A DNA stretch of 17,680 nt from contig DKAR01000177.1 of assembly GCA_002450895.1 (NCBI GenBank), positions 8,296-25,975 on the forward strand, in the 5' to 3' direction. The position numbers and the translations under genes are program-made. Numbering within the stretch: position 1 is the first letter of the stretch; each line of letters starts with the position of its first letter. Shown here one piece after another: positions 1 through 7,999 of the stretch. This DNA is from Proteobacteria bacterium UBA6921 (lineage in GTDB: Bacteria; Pseudomonadota; Gammaproteobacteria; SG8-11). Under the pieces are notes generated by a model, which was given only the letters and a program-made list of their open reading frames with translations, searched no databases and was not told where the DNA came from.

Positions 1-46
1 AAACCCCTAGGGAGCGCCACTCATGCAACGGTGAGGAGGACAATCG

Positions 47-373
47 ATGGCCGAGTCACGTTTTTGGGACGGTGTAATACCCAGGCATTACGACGAGAAG
101 CGCGATTTTCACCGTATGACAGTCGATTGTGCGATGTCTTTGCGCGTCGACGGACAAACCAACGGGACGGCGTACTGCAAGAACCTCAGCGCATCCGGGG
201 TGCTGTTTGAATCCTTCCACCCTATTCCGGTGGGAACCCAGGTTCACTTCAATATCACGCCGAAAACGACCTTCGTGCCCCCGCTCAACGCGGTCGCCGA
301 AGTGCTACGTGTGGTGCATCGCGGGGAAAATAATACCTACGACGTGGCCGCCAGAATCACCCGCGTGGAGTAG
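47..373 (+). CDS. Single-domain PilZ protein (probable c-di-GMP receptor)
   Basis: The 108-residue product is essentially one PilZ domain. Both c-di-GMP-binding signatures are visible: RxxxR at R19-R23 (RDFHR) and [D/N]xSxxG at N46-G51 (NLSASG), followed by beta-rich sequence to the C-terminus. PilZ proteins bind cyclic di-GMP and pass the signal to a partner, often affecting motility, adhesion or polysaccharide export; binding here is expected from the motifs, not shown. There is no signal peptide, so the protein is cytoplasmic. The ATG is supported by a strong AGGAGG at 34-39, seven bases upstream. It converges on flgT with only 13 bases between stops. The target cannot be read from sequence; the flagellar neighbours suggest motility, which is inference. 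Confidence 0.9.
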   Translation: MAESRFWDGVIPRHYDEKRDFHRMTVDCAMSLRVDGQTNGTAYCKNLSASGVLFESFHPIPVGTQVHFNITPKTTFVPPLNAVAEVLRVVHRGENNTYDVAARITRVE

Positions 374-386
374 AGCGGGATTTGCC

Positions 387-1547
387 TTACCAGGCGAAAC
401 GCACCAGATCGCCCGGCTTGAGCGTGACCTGATCCGTTTCAACCTCGCCGATCGAAAACTGCGGTTGAACAGTGCGAATCACGAGTGTCGCAATGGGTTG
501 CTCCGCGTTTCCAAGCGAACGCCCGGATTTAGGATCATTCGTCGAGGTCGACTCGACGCGGAATGCCAGAAGCATATCGCCTACGCGCATTCGTGCGGCG
601 CTGCCCGCGTCAATAAACACTTTCTTCCCGTTCGTCCGTACGATGTTCGCCGTAAAGGGAAGCTGTCCAACATCGGCGCTGATCTTGTCTGCTGCATGCT
701 GAACAATTTGCTTCATGGATTTGCCGTACGGACTGTTTTGAAATTCCTTGCTGGCGACTGAGACGCCGCTCTTCAACCGGTCCGTTCCGATCACGTGCTC
801 ATCGAATCGGCTTCTCGATAAGACGGTGCCGGAGACGCCGTCGTATACAACAAACTCAATTTCAATCCGCCGGCTCTGCCCGACCATATCGTCGGTGATC
901 CCGGTATCGATGATGTCCATCGTGACAAGAAATTGGACGCCCAGATCCTGGGCGGTTCTCATGACAATACCGGGTTCCGGCGTTTCCGATTGATTGCCGT
1001 TGCCCAGGAGATATTGCGACGCATCAACGCCTATTGCTCCCAACGAGCGTTCAACTTCTTTGCGAAGCATACGAGGCAGCTCAATTTCGACGGTCGGAAG
1101 ATCCGATGCTGCGCCGCGATCCCGCAATGTCGCCTGTAAAAAAGCTACACGTCTCCGGGCACCGTCCGGCCCGTTGCCTGTGCCATTGTTGTTATCGACA
1201 TCTGCGCGTACCAGGACGTGGTAAACACCATCCTCCTGCCATTCATCGGCAACGGTCGCGTTGGTGATGCGAGCCGTAGTGCGCATTCGCGCACTGTCGC
1301 CCGTAACGGTGCCGTTGTTCATGGTTGTTGATGCCGAGATGCTGACCGAATACTGCATGGCCGCCTGTTGTAGTGCATTCTGCACCGCCATCACGCGCGC
1401 CTTGCCGGGGGCGCCATCGGAGATCGGTGCGGTTCCTTCAACCTCAACCGTAAGCGCCAGTGCTGCCGTGCCGGCGTCAATCAGCAAGAGACTGCCCAGC
1501 GCTAAAAGGGAGTGCCGCATCCGTGTAAAGAAAGTTTGTGTAGTCAT
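387..1547 (-). CDS. flgT: Flagellar assembly protein T-like (FlgT)
   Basis: The 386-residue protein begins with an N-terminal signal sequence (hydrophobic about residues 12-32). The N-terminal domain typical of FlgT follows (VEVEGTAPI about 34-42, then KARVMAVQNALQQA about 49-62). The middle domain contains VAFLQATLRDRG, and the C-terminal domain is SH3-like (KKVFIDAGSAARMRVGD). In Vibrio, FlgT is a periplasmic component of the H-ring that surrounds the LP ring and helps stabilise the sodium-driven motor. The gene overlaps flgP by four bases (ATGA, 1544-1547) and has no Shine-Dalgarno of its own, so translational coupling to flgP is likely. Assignment rests on recognised domain sequence and the FlgP partner; divergence from Vibrio FlgT is considerable. 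Confidence 0.8.
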   Translation of the reverse strand: MTTQTFFTRMRHSLLALGSLLLIDAGTAALALTVEVEGTAPISDGAPGKARVMAVQNALQQAAMQYSVSISASTTMNNGTVTGDSARMRTTARITNATVADEWQEDGVYHVLVRADVDNNNGTGNGPDGARRRVAFLQATLRDRGAASDLPTVEIELPRMLRKEVERSLGAIGVDASQYLLGNGNQSETPEPGIVMRTAQDLGVQFLVTMDIIDTGITDDMVGQSRRIEIEFVVYDGVSGTVLSRSRFDEHVIGTDRLKSGVSVASKEFQNSPYGKSMKQIVQHAADKISADVGQLPFTANIVRTNGKKVFIDAGSAARMRVGDMLLAFRVESTSTNDPKSGRSLGNAEQPIATLVIRTVQPQFSIGEVETDQVTLKPGDLVRFAW

Positions 1548-2137
1548 TCGCTGTAATAAAAAGTTGATGGTGATTCAGTTTCCATGGGCGCAAAAGTTAC
1601 TTGCGAGCTGTCTTTGACACACGGTACGGCCGTTGGAGCAGAAAGAATTCGGTTCAGAAATCGGGAATCGATCACCAACTCGACGACCGTCTCATAATTT
1701 CCATCCTCATTTGCGTTAACGCTGGTGATTCGCGCGCCGCGGATGAAACCATCGACGAACACACGATACTTGTCTTTTTCGATCACCATATCGCCGATCG
1801 TCGTCCCACCCCAGATGTGTAATCCATTGATGGATTCGGACAGCGCACGATACGCGTCGATCTTTGATGCGCGCATCGTCATCAGACGCCGCTGGTTTTC
1901 CGGGTAATACTTTGGTGGCGGCGCGCCATAGCCCGTTGCACTCACCTTGATTGATTCGACCTTGGTGTTGTCCTGATCAAACGAATAGGCGCTGCCATCC
2001 GCCGCAGGAGCACATTCGACCACTTGCGCTGGCGCCGGCACTGCCATTTCCTCGGCCCAAACCCGCTGGGTCGTCCCAGCTTCAAACAGAAAAAACACCG
2101 CTGCGCCAACCAAGAAAAACATCAGGCGATTTGTCAC
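1544..2137 (-). CDS. flgP: FlgP / LPP20-family flagellar outer-membrane-associated protein
   Basis: The product carries the LPP20/FlgP signature: KVSATGYGAP, then RRLMTMRASKIDAYRALSES, then YRVFVDGFIRGARI. FlgP proteins form part of the basal disk or outer ring around the flagellar motor. I chose the GTG at 2137 because GGAG lies just upstream (GGAGAAAGGTG). It also gives a compact 28-residue signal peptide ending VWA before EEM, and it lies downstream of the predicted FliA-type promoter. ATGs at 2209, 2188 and 2170 are in frame, but none has a Shine-Dalgarno, and the 2209 ATG overlaps the promoter -10 element. There is no lipobox cysteine, although many FlgP relatives are lipoproteins, so outer-membrane anchoring would need a partner. 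The stop overlaps the flgT start. Confidence 0.8.
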   Translation of the reverse strand: MTNRLMFFLVGAAVFFLFEAGTTQRVWAEEMAVPAPAQVVECAPAADGSAYSFDQDNTKVESIKVSATGYGAPPPKYYPENQRRLMTMRASKIDAYRALSESINGLHIWGGTTIGDMVIEKDKYRVFVDGFIRGARITSVNANEDGNYETVVELVIDSRFLNRILSAPTAVPCVKDSSQVTFAPMETESPSTFYYSE

Positions 2138-2207
2138 CTTTCTCCAGGCCACTGAATTTCGGTTCGTCATATTGCGCGACAACAACATAGCGGAGGTCTT
2201 GGGACAC

Positions 2208-2235
2208 ATATCGGCAGCGCCACAAGCTGACTTTA
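2208..2235 (-). promoter_or_regulatory. Sigma-28 (FliA)-type promoter for flgP-flgT
   Basis: On the minus strand, TAAAGTCA (2235 to 2228) is followed after 12 bases by GCCGATAT (2215 to 2208). The FliA consensus is TAAAGTTT, about 11 bases, then GCCGATAA, so the -10 matches 7 of 8, the -35 core TAAAGT is intact, and the spacer is one base long. It sits directly upstream of two flagellar genes. Transcription would start near 2201, which makes the upstream ATG at 2209 unusable. Confidence 0.6.
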
Positions 2236-2254
2236 AGTACCGAATTTAGGGTGC

Positions 2255-2281
2255 TCAACGAACCCCCAAGCCGGCCGTTAT
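2255..2281 (+). promoter_or_regulatory. Possible weak sigma-28-type promoter for the vWA-like gene
   Basis: TCAA at 2255-2258 is followed after 15 bases by GCCGTTAT at 2274-2281, which is 6 of 8 to the FliA -10. The spacing is canonical and the -35 resembles the TCAA variant of some gammaproteobacteria. The start of transcription would fall almost on the ATG at 2289, implying a very short leader or use of a later start. The match is weak, and its main support is position opposite the better flgP promoter. Confidence 0.3.
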
Positions 2282-2288
2282 TAGAGGT

Positions 2289-3155
2289 ATGACTCGCGGT
2301 GTGAAGTCCATGCCCTACACAGCCTATTCTTCGATCCTGCAGCACATTGCCGCGGCCTTGACCCTCGTCTGCTGCGGGGCGTCGGCCGCGGACGCATTGC
2401 CGAACTGCTATGAGCAACTTGCTGTTGACCCGCCAGAGGCGGTTAAAACGCGCAACTACTACTTGTTCGTTGATCAAACCATGCCACTCACCGACGCGAT
2501 GAAAAATAAGATCTCAGAGCTGGTCGCGGATTGGGGACAGGCCGGCGAGCGCCTCCGCGTCGTGCGTTTTTCCGCGAACACGCGCGGGCAATACATGGAA
2601 ATGTTGTTCGACGAAGTTGCGGACGGTAAACCCACGCCGGAATATCTGTTTAATATTCATCCGGACAATCGCCCCAAGCTTGTACAGTGCCTTTCCGATC
2701 GCGACGAGCGATTCCGCAAAAAATTCAAAGGCGCCGTCGCCCGCGTCGTGAACCTGACTGACAAAAGTCTTCCGCGCAGCGAATTGCTGAGTTCATTGAA
2801 GGAATTGGCGACCAAAGTAATCGCGCCTGATGCCGGTACCGAACAGACGGTGCTGCTGGTTACGGACGGAATGGAAAACAGCAGTTTTGCTTCGTTCTAC
2901 CAGCGTCGCACGGTCATTCGATCCGTGGATACCCACAAGACGCTGACTGACGCGAGCAAGTCGAATCTGATTCCCGTGTGGCACGGCGCAAAAATCTATA
3001 TGTATGGACTGGGATACGTACCTGACGAAAAATTCTACGTAAATGCAAAACTGCTTCAGCCGCTGAAAGAATTCTGGCAATCCTATTTCAGCCTTGGAAA
3101 GGCGCAGTTGATGGAATTGGGCACGCCGGAATTGATGTTGACCTCACTCAAATAG
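2289..3155 (+). CDS. Exported von Willebrand factor A-like protein of unknown role
   Basis: The 288-residue product has an N-terminal signal peptide (hydrophobic about 19-29, likely cleavage after GASA or nearby) and a single vWA-like fold. A first strand YYLFVDQTMP places D62 and T64 as a degenerate MIDAS motif (DxTxP instead of DxSxS). A later strand TVLLVTDGMEN places D193 as the usual third metal-site acidic residue. Such domains bind partners through a divalent metal; the substitution may weaken this. I do not recognise a named family. It is divergent from flgP, with a possible FliA-type promoter, so a flagellar or envelope role is conceivable. The ATG at 2289 supplies a positively charged n-region (R3, K6) but has AGAGG only one base upstream. 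GTG 2301 and ATG 2310 are alternatives. Confidence 0.75.
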   Translation: MTRGVKSMPYTAYSSILQHIAAALTLVCCGASAADALPNCYEQLAVDPPEAVKTRNYYLFVDQTMPLTDAMKNKISELVADWGQAGERLRVVRFSANTRGQYMEMLFDEVADGKPTPEYLFNIHPDNRPKLVQCLSDRDERFRKKFKGAVARVVNLTDKSLPRSELLSSLKELATKVIAPDAGTEQTVLLVTDGMENSSFASFYQRRTVIRSVDTHKTLTDASKSNLIPVWHGAKIYMYGLGYVPDEKFYVNAKLLQPLKEFWQSYFSLGKAQLMELGTPELMLTSLK

Positions 3156-3160
3156 AAAAA

Positions 3161-3184
3161 GAAAGGGGGCTTGCGCCCCCTTTC
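3161..3184 (-). terminator. Intrinsic terminator after the fadL-type gene
   Basis: A perfect ten-base-pair GC-rich stem (GAAAGGGGGC with GCCCCCTTTC) closes a TTGC loop. On the minus strand the stem is followed by TTTTTCTATTT, a good U-tract, so it ends transcription of the gene at 3206-4648. It also lies six bases after the plus-strand vWA stop and may act in both directions, though the plus-strand tail is not T-rich. Confidence 0.9.
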
Positions 3185-3205
3185 CGGTTCAGGCTTTCCC
3201 AACGA

Positions 3206-4648
3206 CTAGTAGCGATAGCTGTACATCAACTGCCAGTTCAGCTGGCTCATCGTCGACTTCACACCATTTTGGGAATTGGTCGCGCTCGTCTCCAGACCTT
3301 TGCTCAACGCAAAATCGACTGATGAAGCATTCGACATCCGGTAACCGACGCCACCTGTGACGTGAGTTTCTTCAATGGCCGGGAATAGCGCGTTGAGATA
3401 CTTGTCCGGGATCGGATTCTTGCCGCGGTTGTACCCCAGACGCAGCGTCACTTCCGGTGTCACTTTGTAAGCACCACCCAGTGCGATGACGGTCTGATCT
3501 TCCCAGTTTTGATAAAGTTTGGCATCGAGCTTCTGGCCTCGAAGATCCGAACCGGGTCCAAACACGGAGGTGAAGTCATTGGTGGCCGACTGGTCCGCAG
3601 TGAACGTCATGCTGAAGTTTTCCATCACGTCCGCCCAGAAGATGCGTTTGATGTCGAGACCCAACATCAATTGCTCCATCGGGTTAAACGCAGCTCCGAT
3701 CGCGAGCATGGCCGGCCACTGGAAGTCATTGACCTTGATCTTGCCGGTCAGCGGAAGCGGAACAGCCTCGTAGCCAGGACCGAAGAACGCCGTTGCATCT
3801 GCATTGACCGTCACTTTTGCATCAGAGGACTCGAGATCCGAAAGTGCTGTCTTCGAGTGATAGGTAGCGCCTAACGAGAATTGCGGCGAAAGTTTGAAAA
3901 CCGCGCCGATCTTACCGGCAAATCCGGTTCCCATGGCTTCGCCCGTATTCGGGTTGTTGTTGTTAAAATCGAATCGCGCCCAGTTAACACCGAGTCCACC
4001 CATCACAAACGCGCCGAAGGTGTCGACCAGAGAACCGCTCGCTTCGCCGCTATTATGCGCTGCGGGATTCGTCAGGTCGGCGAATTGTGCGCCGCTCATT
4101 GCCATTTTGAGATCTAAACCCGCCCACACGAAGTCGACGCTACCACCGATGATGACGCCTGGGCTGAGCTCAAAAGAAATCGGGAAAATCAGGCGACCGA
4201 CGCCCAATTCTGTTCGGACTTTCTCGCCCGATCCTGCGGCGAGAAACGACGTTGATTTGTACTCGGTTCCCATGCCGCCCTGAGCAAACAAGCCCACACC
4301 ATAGCCGAGACTACCGTGCCGACTGAGCCATCCCAACGCGGGCATGTAGTAAGCCGTGCCGCTGGAATTCGCTTTCTCGCCCGTCATCATCGTTTCTGTT
4401 GCGGAAACGTCCGGCCCCAATTTGCCGACCGCGAAATCCGATCGGTGCCCTTCCGGCATCAGGCCGATCGTTGCGGGGTTGTTCATCGTGGCAGCACTGC
4501 CGTTGTCGTATGCCATTCCGACGCCACCGGAACCCAACGATTCTGGCCCATAACCCTCAAGATTCATCCCGTTCGTCGCATAGACAATGCAGGGAAGCAC
4601 AGCGGCCATGGCCGCGACCGGTACACGCAAACTTCGTACGACGCTCAT
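3206..4648 (-). CDS. OmpP1/FadL/TodX-family outer-membrane transport protein
   Basis: The 480-residue product has a signal peptide (about 1-24) and then the FadL-type mature N-terminus: NGMNLEGYGPESLGSGG, then AYDNGSAATMNNPATIGLM. A long series of amphipathic beta-strands follows, ending in aromatic SYRY, as expected for a beta-barrel. FadL-family channels pass hydrophobic molecules (long-chain fatty acids, aromatic compounds) across the outer membrane through an N-terminal hatch. The ATG at 4648 is preceded by GGAGG; an in-frame GTG further upstream overlaps that ribosome site and is rejected. It is the last of five minus-strand genes, 144 bases after the RND permease, so it may be co-transcribed or have its own promoter. 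Substrate is unknown. Confidence 0.88.
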   Translation of the reverse strand: MSVVRSLRVPVAAMAAVLPCIVYATNGMNLEGYGPESLGSGGVGMAYDNGSAATMNNPATIGLMPEGHRSDFAVGKLGPDVSATETMMTGEKANSSGTAYYMPALGWLSRHGSLGYGVGLFAQGGMGTEYKSTSFLAAGSGEKVRTELGVGRLIFPISFELSPGVIIGGSVDFVWAGLDLKMAMSGAQFADLTNPAAHNSGEASGSLVDTFGAFVMGGLGVNWARFDFNNNNPNTGEAMGTGFAGKIGAVFKLSPQFSLGATYHSKTALSDLESSDAKVTVNADATAFFGPGYEAVPLPLTGKIKVNDFQWPAMLAIGAAFNPMEQLMLGLDIKRIFWADVMENFSMTFTADQSATNDFTSVFGPGSDLRGQKLDAKLYQNWEDQTVIALGGAYKVTPEVTLRLGYNRGKNPIPDKYLNALFPAIEETHVTGGVGYRMSNASSVDFALSKGLETSATNSQNGVKSTMSQLNWQLMYSYRY

Positions 4649-4792
4649 TGCTTTATCCTCCACACCAGGGTAGTTGGATCAGTTTCGTCAGATCCCATCA
4701 AATTATGAATTTTTGCCCCCCTTTATTTACTAGTCGACAAAATGACACTGTTCAACCATTTATAACCGCAAATTTTTGATACCTCCCATTGA

Positions 4793-7700
4793 CTAGGCAG
4801 GCTCAAAACGGGACCGCATAAAGGCGTAGTACATTACTGGGATAATGAACAAGGTCAGCAGTGTCGACACGAGAATGCCGAAGATCAGTGCCGTTGCGAG
4901 CCCATTGAAAATTGGGTCATCCAGGATGAAAAAAGCACCTAGCATGGCGGCGAGTCCGGTCAAGACGATGGGTTTTGCCCGAACGGCGCCAGACCGCAAT
5001 ACGGCTTCCTGAAACGGTACACCCTCCTCCACCTGTCGATTGATGAAGTCGACGAGCAGAATCGAATTTCGAACGATGATTCCGGCCAAGGCGATCATTC
5101 CAATCATCGAGGTGGCCGTAAACTTGGCGCCCAAAAGTGCGTGCCCTGGCATGACGCCGATAATGGTCAAAGGTATTGGTGCCATGATGATGAGTGGAAC
5201 GAGGTAGGAGCGAAACTGCGCCACGACGAGCAGGTAGATCAGTATTATGCCAACGGCATAAGCAAGTCCCATGTCACGAAATGTTTCATACGTCACCTGC
5301 CACTCTCCATCCCACTTGACGCTGTACTGATACGGTTCTTCAGGCGCAGCAATCAAATATTGGCGAAGCGAACCCACACCTTCAAATGATGCTGCGGACA
5401 CTTCCTTGTAGAGTTCGTACATTCCGTAGAGTGGACTGTCCAGCGGACCCGCCATGTCGCCTGTCACAAACGTCATCGGTAAAAGATCCTTGTGGTAAAT
5501 CGCCCGCTCTCGTCCCACGCGTTCCACAGTCGTCAGATCGGAGAGCGGAACCAGACCACCGCTGTTCGAGCGCACCCGCAGCGCCAGCGACGGTCTCAGA
5601 TCGGATTTGAGTTCAATCGGGAATTGCAGGCGAATTGGAACCGGGTACTTTGCCTGTTCAGTGTGCACATAACTGACATCTTCGCCATCGAGTACCGTGC
5701 GCAATGCGGCGACCACGCTTTGTGGTGCAACGCCGATGAGTGCAGACTTCGCCTGGTCAATGCGGACGATCCATCGCGGCGCCTCGGATTCGATACTGTC
5801 ATCTACGTCGTGGACGTCCGGTGTCGCTTCAAACATGGTGCGCAGCTGCTTGGCGACGCGCGCCTGACCTTCGTAGTTCAAGCCATACACCTCAGCAACC
5901 AGGGGTGCCTGCACTGGTGGTCCGGGGGGGACTTCAACAATCTTGATGTTCGCGTTGTATTTTTTGGCCAGGTTAACCAACGGGTCCCGCACTGATAGGG
6001 CAATATCGTGACTCTGTCGATGACGGTGCTCCTTCGATACAAGATTGACCTGGATGTCACCGACGTGCGCACCGGACCGTAAATAATACTGGCGCACAAG
6101 CCCATTGAAGTTAATTGGAGAAGCGGTGCCTGCGTACGTTTGTAGATTTTTTACTTCCGGTACGGTAACGAGATACGCGCTGAATTCTTTCAGAACATGT
6201 TGAGTTTCTTCCAGCGCAGTGCCTTCCGGCATATCGACCACGACCTGAAATTCGGATTTGTTGTCGAAGGGAAGCATCTTTAGAACAACAGCCTTGAACA
6301 TGACTAGCGCAATGGAAATAGTTATTAAACCGAGAACGATATAAAGAAGTTTCCAGCGTCGCGGCGAGCCGGAATTGCCGTTCAAAAACGGTTTCATATA
6401 TTTTTCGAAATATTTGTAGAGCGCCGCGCCATCTTCGGCATGCGCAGGCTGGTGACACGTTACACCGCGTAACATTTTGTAGGTTAGCCATGGCGTAACT
6501 ACGAATGCGACGGCCAGCGAAATCAGCATTCCGATGCTGGCATTTATTGGGATTGGGCTCATGTAGGGACCCATCAATCCCGTAACGAATGCCATCGGCA
6601 ACAGCGCTGCGATGACCGTGAAAGTTGCCAGAATTGTGGGGCCGCCGACTTCGTCGACCGCCGAAGGAATCGAATCGAGCAGGCTTTTGCCTCCCAACTG
6701 GCGATGCCGGTGAATGTTCTCTACAACAACTATGGCATCGTCTACCAGAATCCCGATTGAGAATATTAGCGCAAAGAGCGAAACGCGATTAAGCGTGAAG
6801 CCCCACGCCCACGATGCAAAAAGAGTTGCCGCCAACGTAACGATGACTGCTGCGCCGACGATGATCGCTTCACGCTTTCCAATTGCAATAAGGACGAGCG
6901 CAATCACAGATGCGGTTGCAAACACGAGTTTGCTAATTAACTTCTTTGCCTTTTCGTCTGCGGTTTCGCCATAGTTTCGAGTGACCGTTACGTTGACGCC
7001 TTCTGGAATGAACGTGCCATGCAGCTGCGCGATACGATCCGTGATGTTGCGCGCAACCTCGACGGCGTTGGCTCCAGTTTTTTTTGCAACGGCAATTGTG
7101 ACAGCGGCATGCGCAATGCCACCTTGATCGTCCTTGCTTTGAGCCTCGTGGTACTCTACATAGTGGTTAGGTTGTCCAGATCCAAAATGCACATCTGCAA
7201 CGTCGCGCAGATATACCGGCGCGCCTTCATGTACTGCGACAACCAGGTTTGAAATTTCATCCGCCGAACTCAAGTAAACGCCGGCCTGAACGAAAATCTC
7301 ACGATTTTCCGAAACGACTGTTCCGGCGGGTTGCGATGCGTTGCTGGCAATCAGGGCAGCACGAAGGTCATCAAGTGATACACCGTAGGCGCCAAGGCGA
7401 GCTGGATCCAGAGTGACTCGGACAACCTGCTCCGGTCCCCCGATCGTATAGACATCGCGCGTATCCGGAACGCGTTTAAGCTCGGTCTCAATAGAATGCG
7501 CGATGCGAAGCAAATCACCCGCCTCGCGATCTCCGTCACTCCATAGTGTTAATGACACGACGGGAACGTCGTCAATTCCCTTGGGTTTGATGAGCGGTTG
7601 GGCAACTCCAATATTGCTTGGTAACCAGTCCTGGTGTGAGTAAAGCGCGTTATACAGACGAACGATCGCATCGGTTCGATCTTCTCCTACGCGATAACGT

Positions 7701-7999
7701 ACGGTGAGCACGGCCATTCCGGACTGGGACACCGAATACACGTGTTCGACACCGGAAATTTCAGAAACGATCTGTTCCGCCGGCGCCGCGATGAGCCGTT
7801 CAACTTCGCGGGCAGATGCCCCCGGGTATGCAATGAAAACGTTGGCAAACGTGACATTGATCTGCGGTTCTTCCTCGCGCGGCGTGATTGCAACCGCAAA
7901 CACCCCCAATAGCAGGCAAACCAATGCAATGAGCGGAGTGATTTCCTGGGTCAGAAAGCGCGCCGCAATTTGGCCCGACAACCCGAGTTTTTCGTTCAT
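4793..7999 (-). CDS. RND-family inner-membrane efflux permease
   Basis: The length (1068 residues) and architecture fit an AcrB-type resistance-nodulation-division pump. TM1 lies near residues 20-38. Two large periplasmic loops separate two six-helix bundles. The TM4 proton-relay pair is D420-D421 in GILVDDAIVVVEN. The C-terminal half carries LAGIIVRNSILLVDF, where R977 takes the place of the AcrB TM10 lysine (K940). Such pumps use proton-motive force to expel substrates from periplasm or membrane through an adaptor and an outer-membrane channel. The start overlaps the adaptor stop as ATGA (7996-7999), so the two are coupled. No TolC-type gene is present; the following gene is FadL-type. The substrate cannot be inferred from sequence. 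Confidence 0.93.
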   Translation of the reverse strand: MNEKLGLSGQIAARFLTQEITPLIALVCLLLGVFAVAITPREEEPQINVTFANVFIAYPGASAREVERLIAAPAEQIVSEISGVEHVYSVSQSGMAVLTVRYRVGEDRTDAIVRLYNALYSHQDWLPSNIGVAQPLIKPKGIDDVPVVSLTLWSDGDREAGDLLRIAHSIETELKRVPDTRDVYTIGGPEQVVRVTLDPARLGAYGVSLDDLRAALIASNASQPAGTVVSENREIFVQAGVYLSSADEISNLVVAVHEGAPVYLRDVADVHFGSGQPNHYVEYHEAQSKDDQGGIAHAAVTIAVAKKTGANAVEVARNITDRIAQLHGTFIPEGVNVTVTRNYGETADEKAKKLISKLVFATASVIALVLIAIGKREAIIVGAAVIVTLAATLFASWAWGFTLNRVSLFALIFSIGILVDDAIVVVENIHRHRQLGGKSLLDSIPSAVDEVGGPTILATFTVIAALLPMAFVTGLMGPYMSPIPINASIGMLISLAVAFVVTPWLTYKMLRGVTCHQPAHAEDGAALYKYFEKYMKPFLNGNSGSPRRWKLLYIVLGLITISIALVMFKAVVLKMLPFDNKSEFQVVVDMPEGTALEETQHVLKEFSAYLVTVPEVKNLQTYAGTASPINFNGLVRQYYLRSGAHVGDIQVNLVSKEHRHRQSHDIALSVRDPLVNLAKKYNANIKIVEVPPGPPVQAPLVAEVYGLNYEGQARVAKQLRTMFEATPDVHDVDDSIESEAPRWIVRIDQAKSALIGVAPQSVVAALRTVLDGEDVSYVHTEQAKYPVPIRLQFPIELKSDLRPSLALRVRSNSGGLVPLSDLTTVERVGRERAIYHKDLLPMTFVTGDMAGPLDSPLYGMYELYKEVSAASFEGVGSLRQYLIAAPEEPYQYSVKWDGEWQVTYETFRDMGLAYAVGIILIYLLVVAQFRSYLVPLIIMAPIPLTIIGVMPGHALLGAKFTATSMIGMIALAGIIVRNSILLVDFINRQVEEGVPFQEAVLRSGAVRAKPIVLTGLAAMLGAFFILDDPIFNGLATALIFGILVSTLLTLFIIPVMYYAFMRSRFEPA

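Noticed and set aside
1..46. Possible end of an upstream gene at the left edge.
   Set aside because: The 46 bases allow several frames and hold the pilZ ribosome site; too short to support any gene.
129..761. Open frame of about 210 codons on the plus strand spanning the pilZ end and antisense to flgT.
   Set aside because: It overlaps two well supported genes in other frames and its translation resembles no protein family.
4676..4695. GGATC and GATCC separated by ten bases in the leader of the FadL-type gene, considered as an operator.
   Set aside because: The arms are only five bases, contain the common GATC site, and no promoter was convincingly located beside them.
3203..4736. Nine-base inverted copies of CGACTAGTA at 3203-3211 and 4728-4736 flanking the FadL-type gene, resembling short terminal repeats.
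   Set aside because: The core ACTAGT is palindromic and the match is only nine bases, one copy covers the stop codon, and there is no transposase or target duplication.
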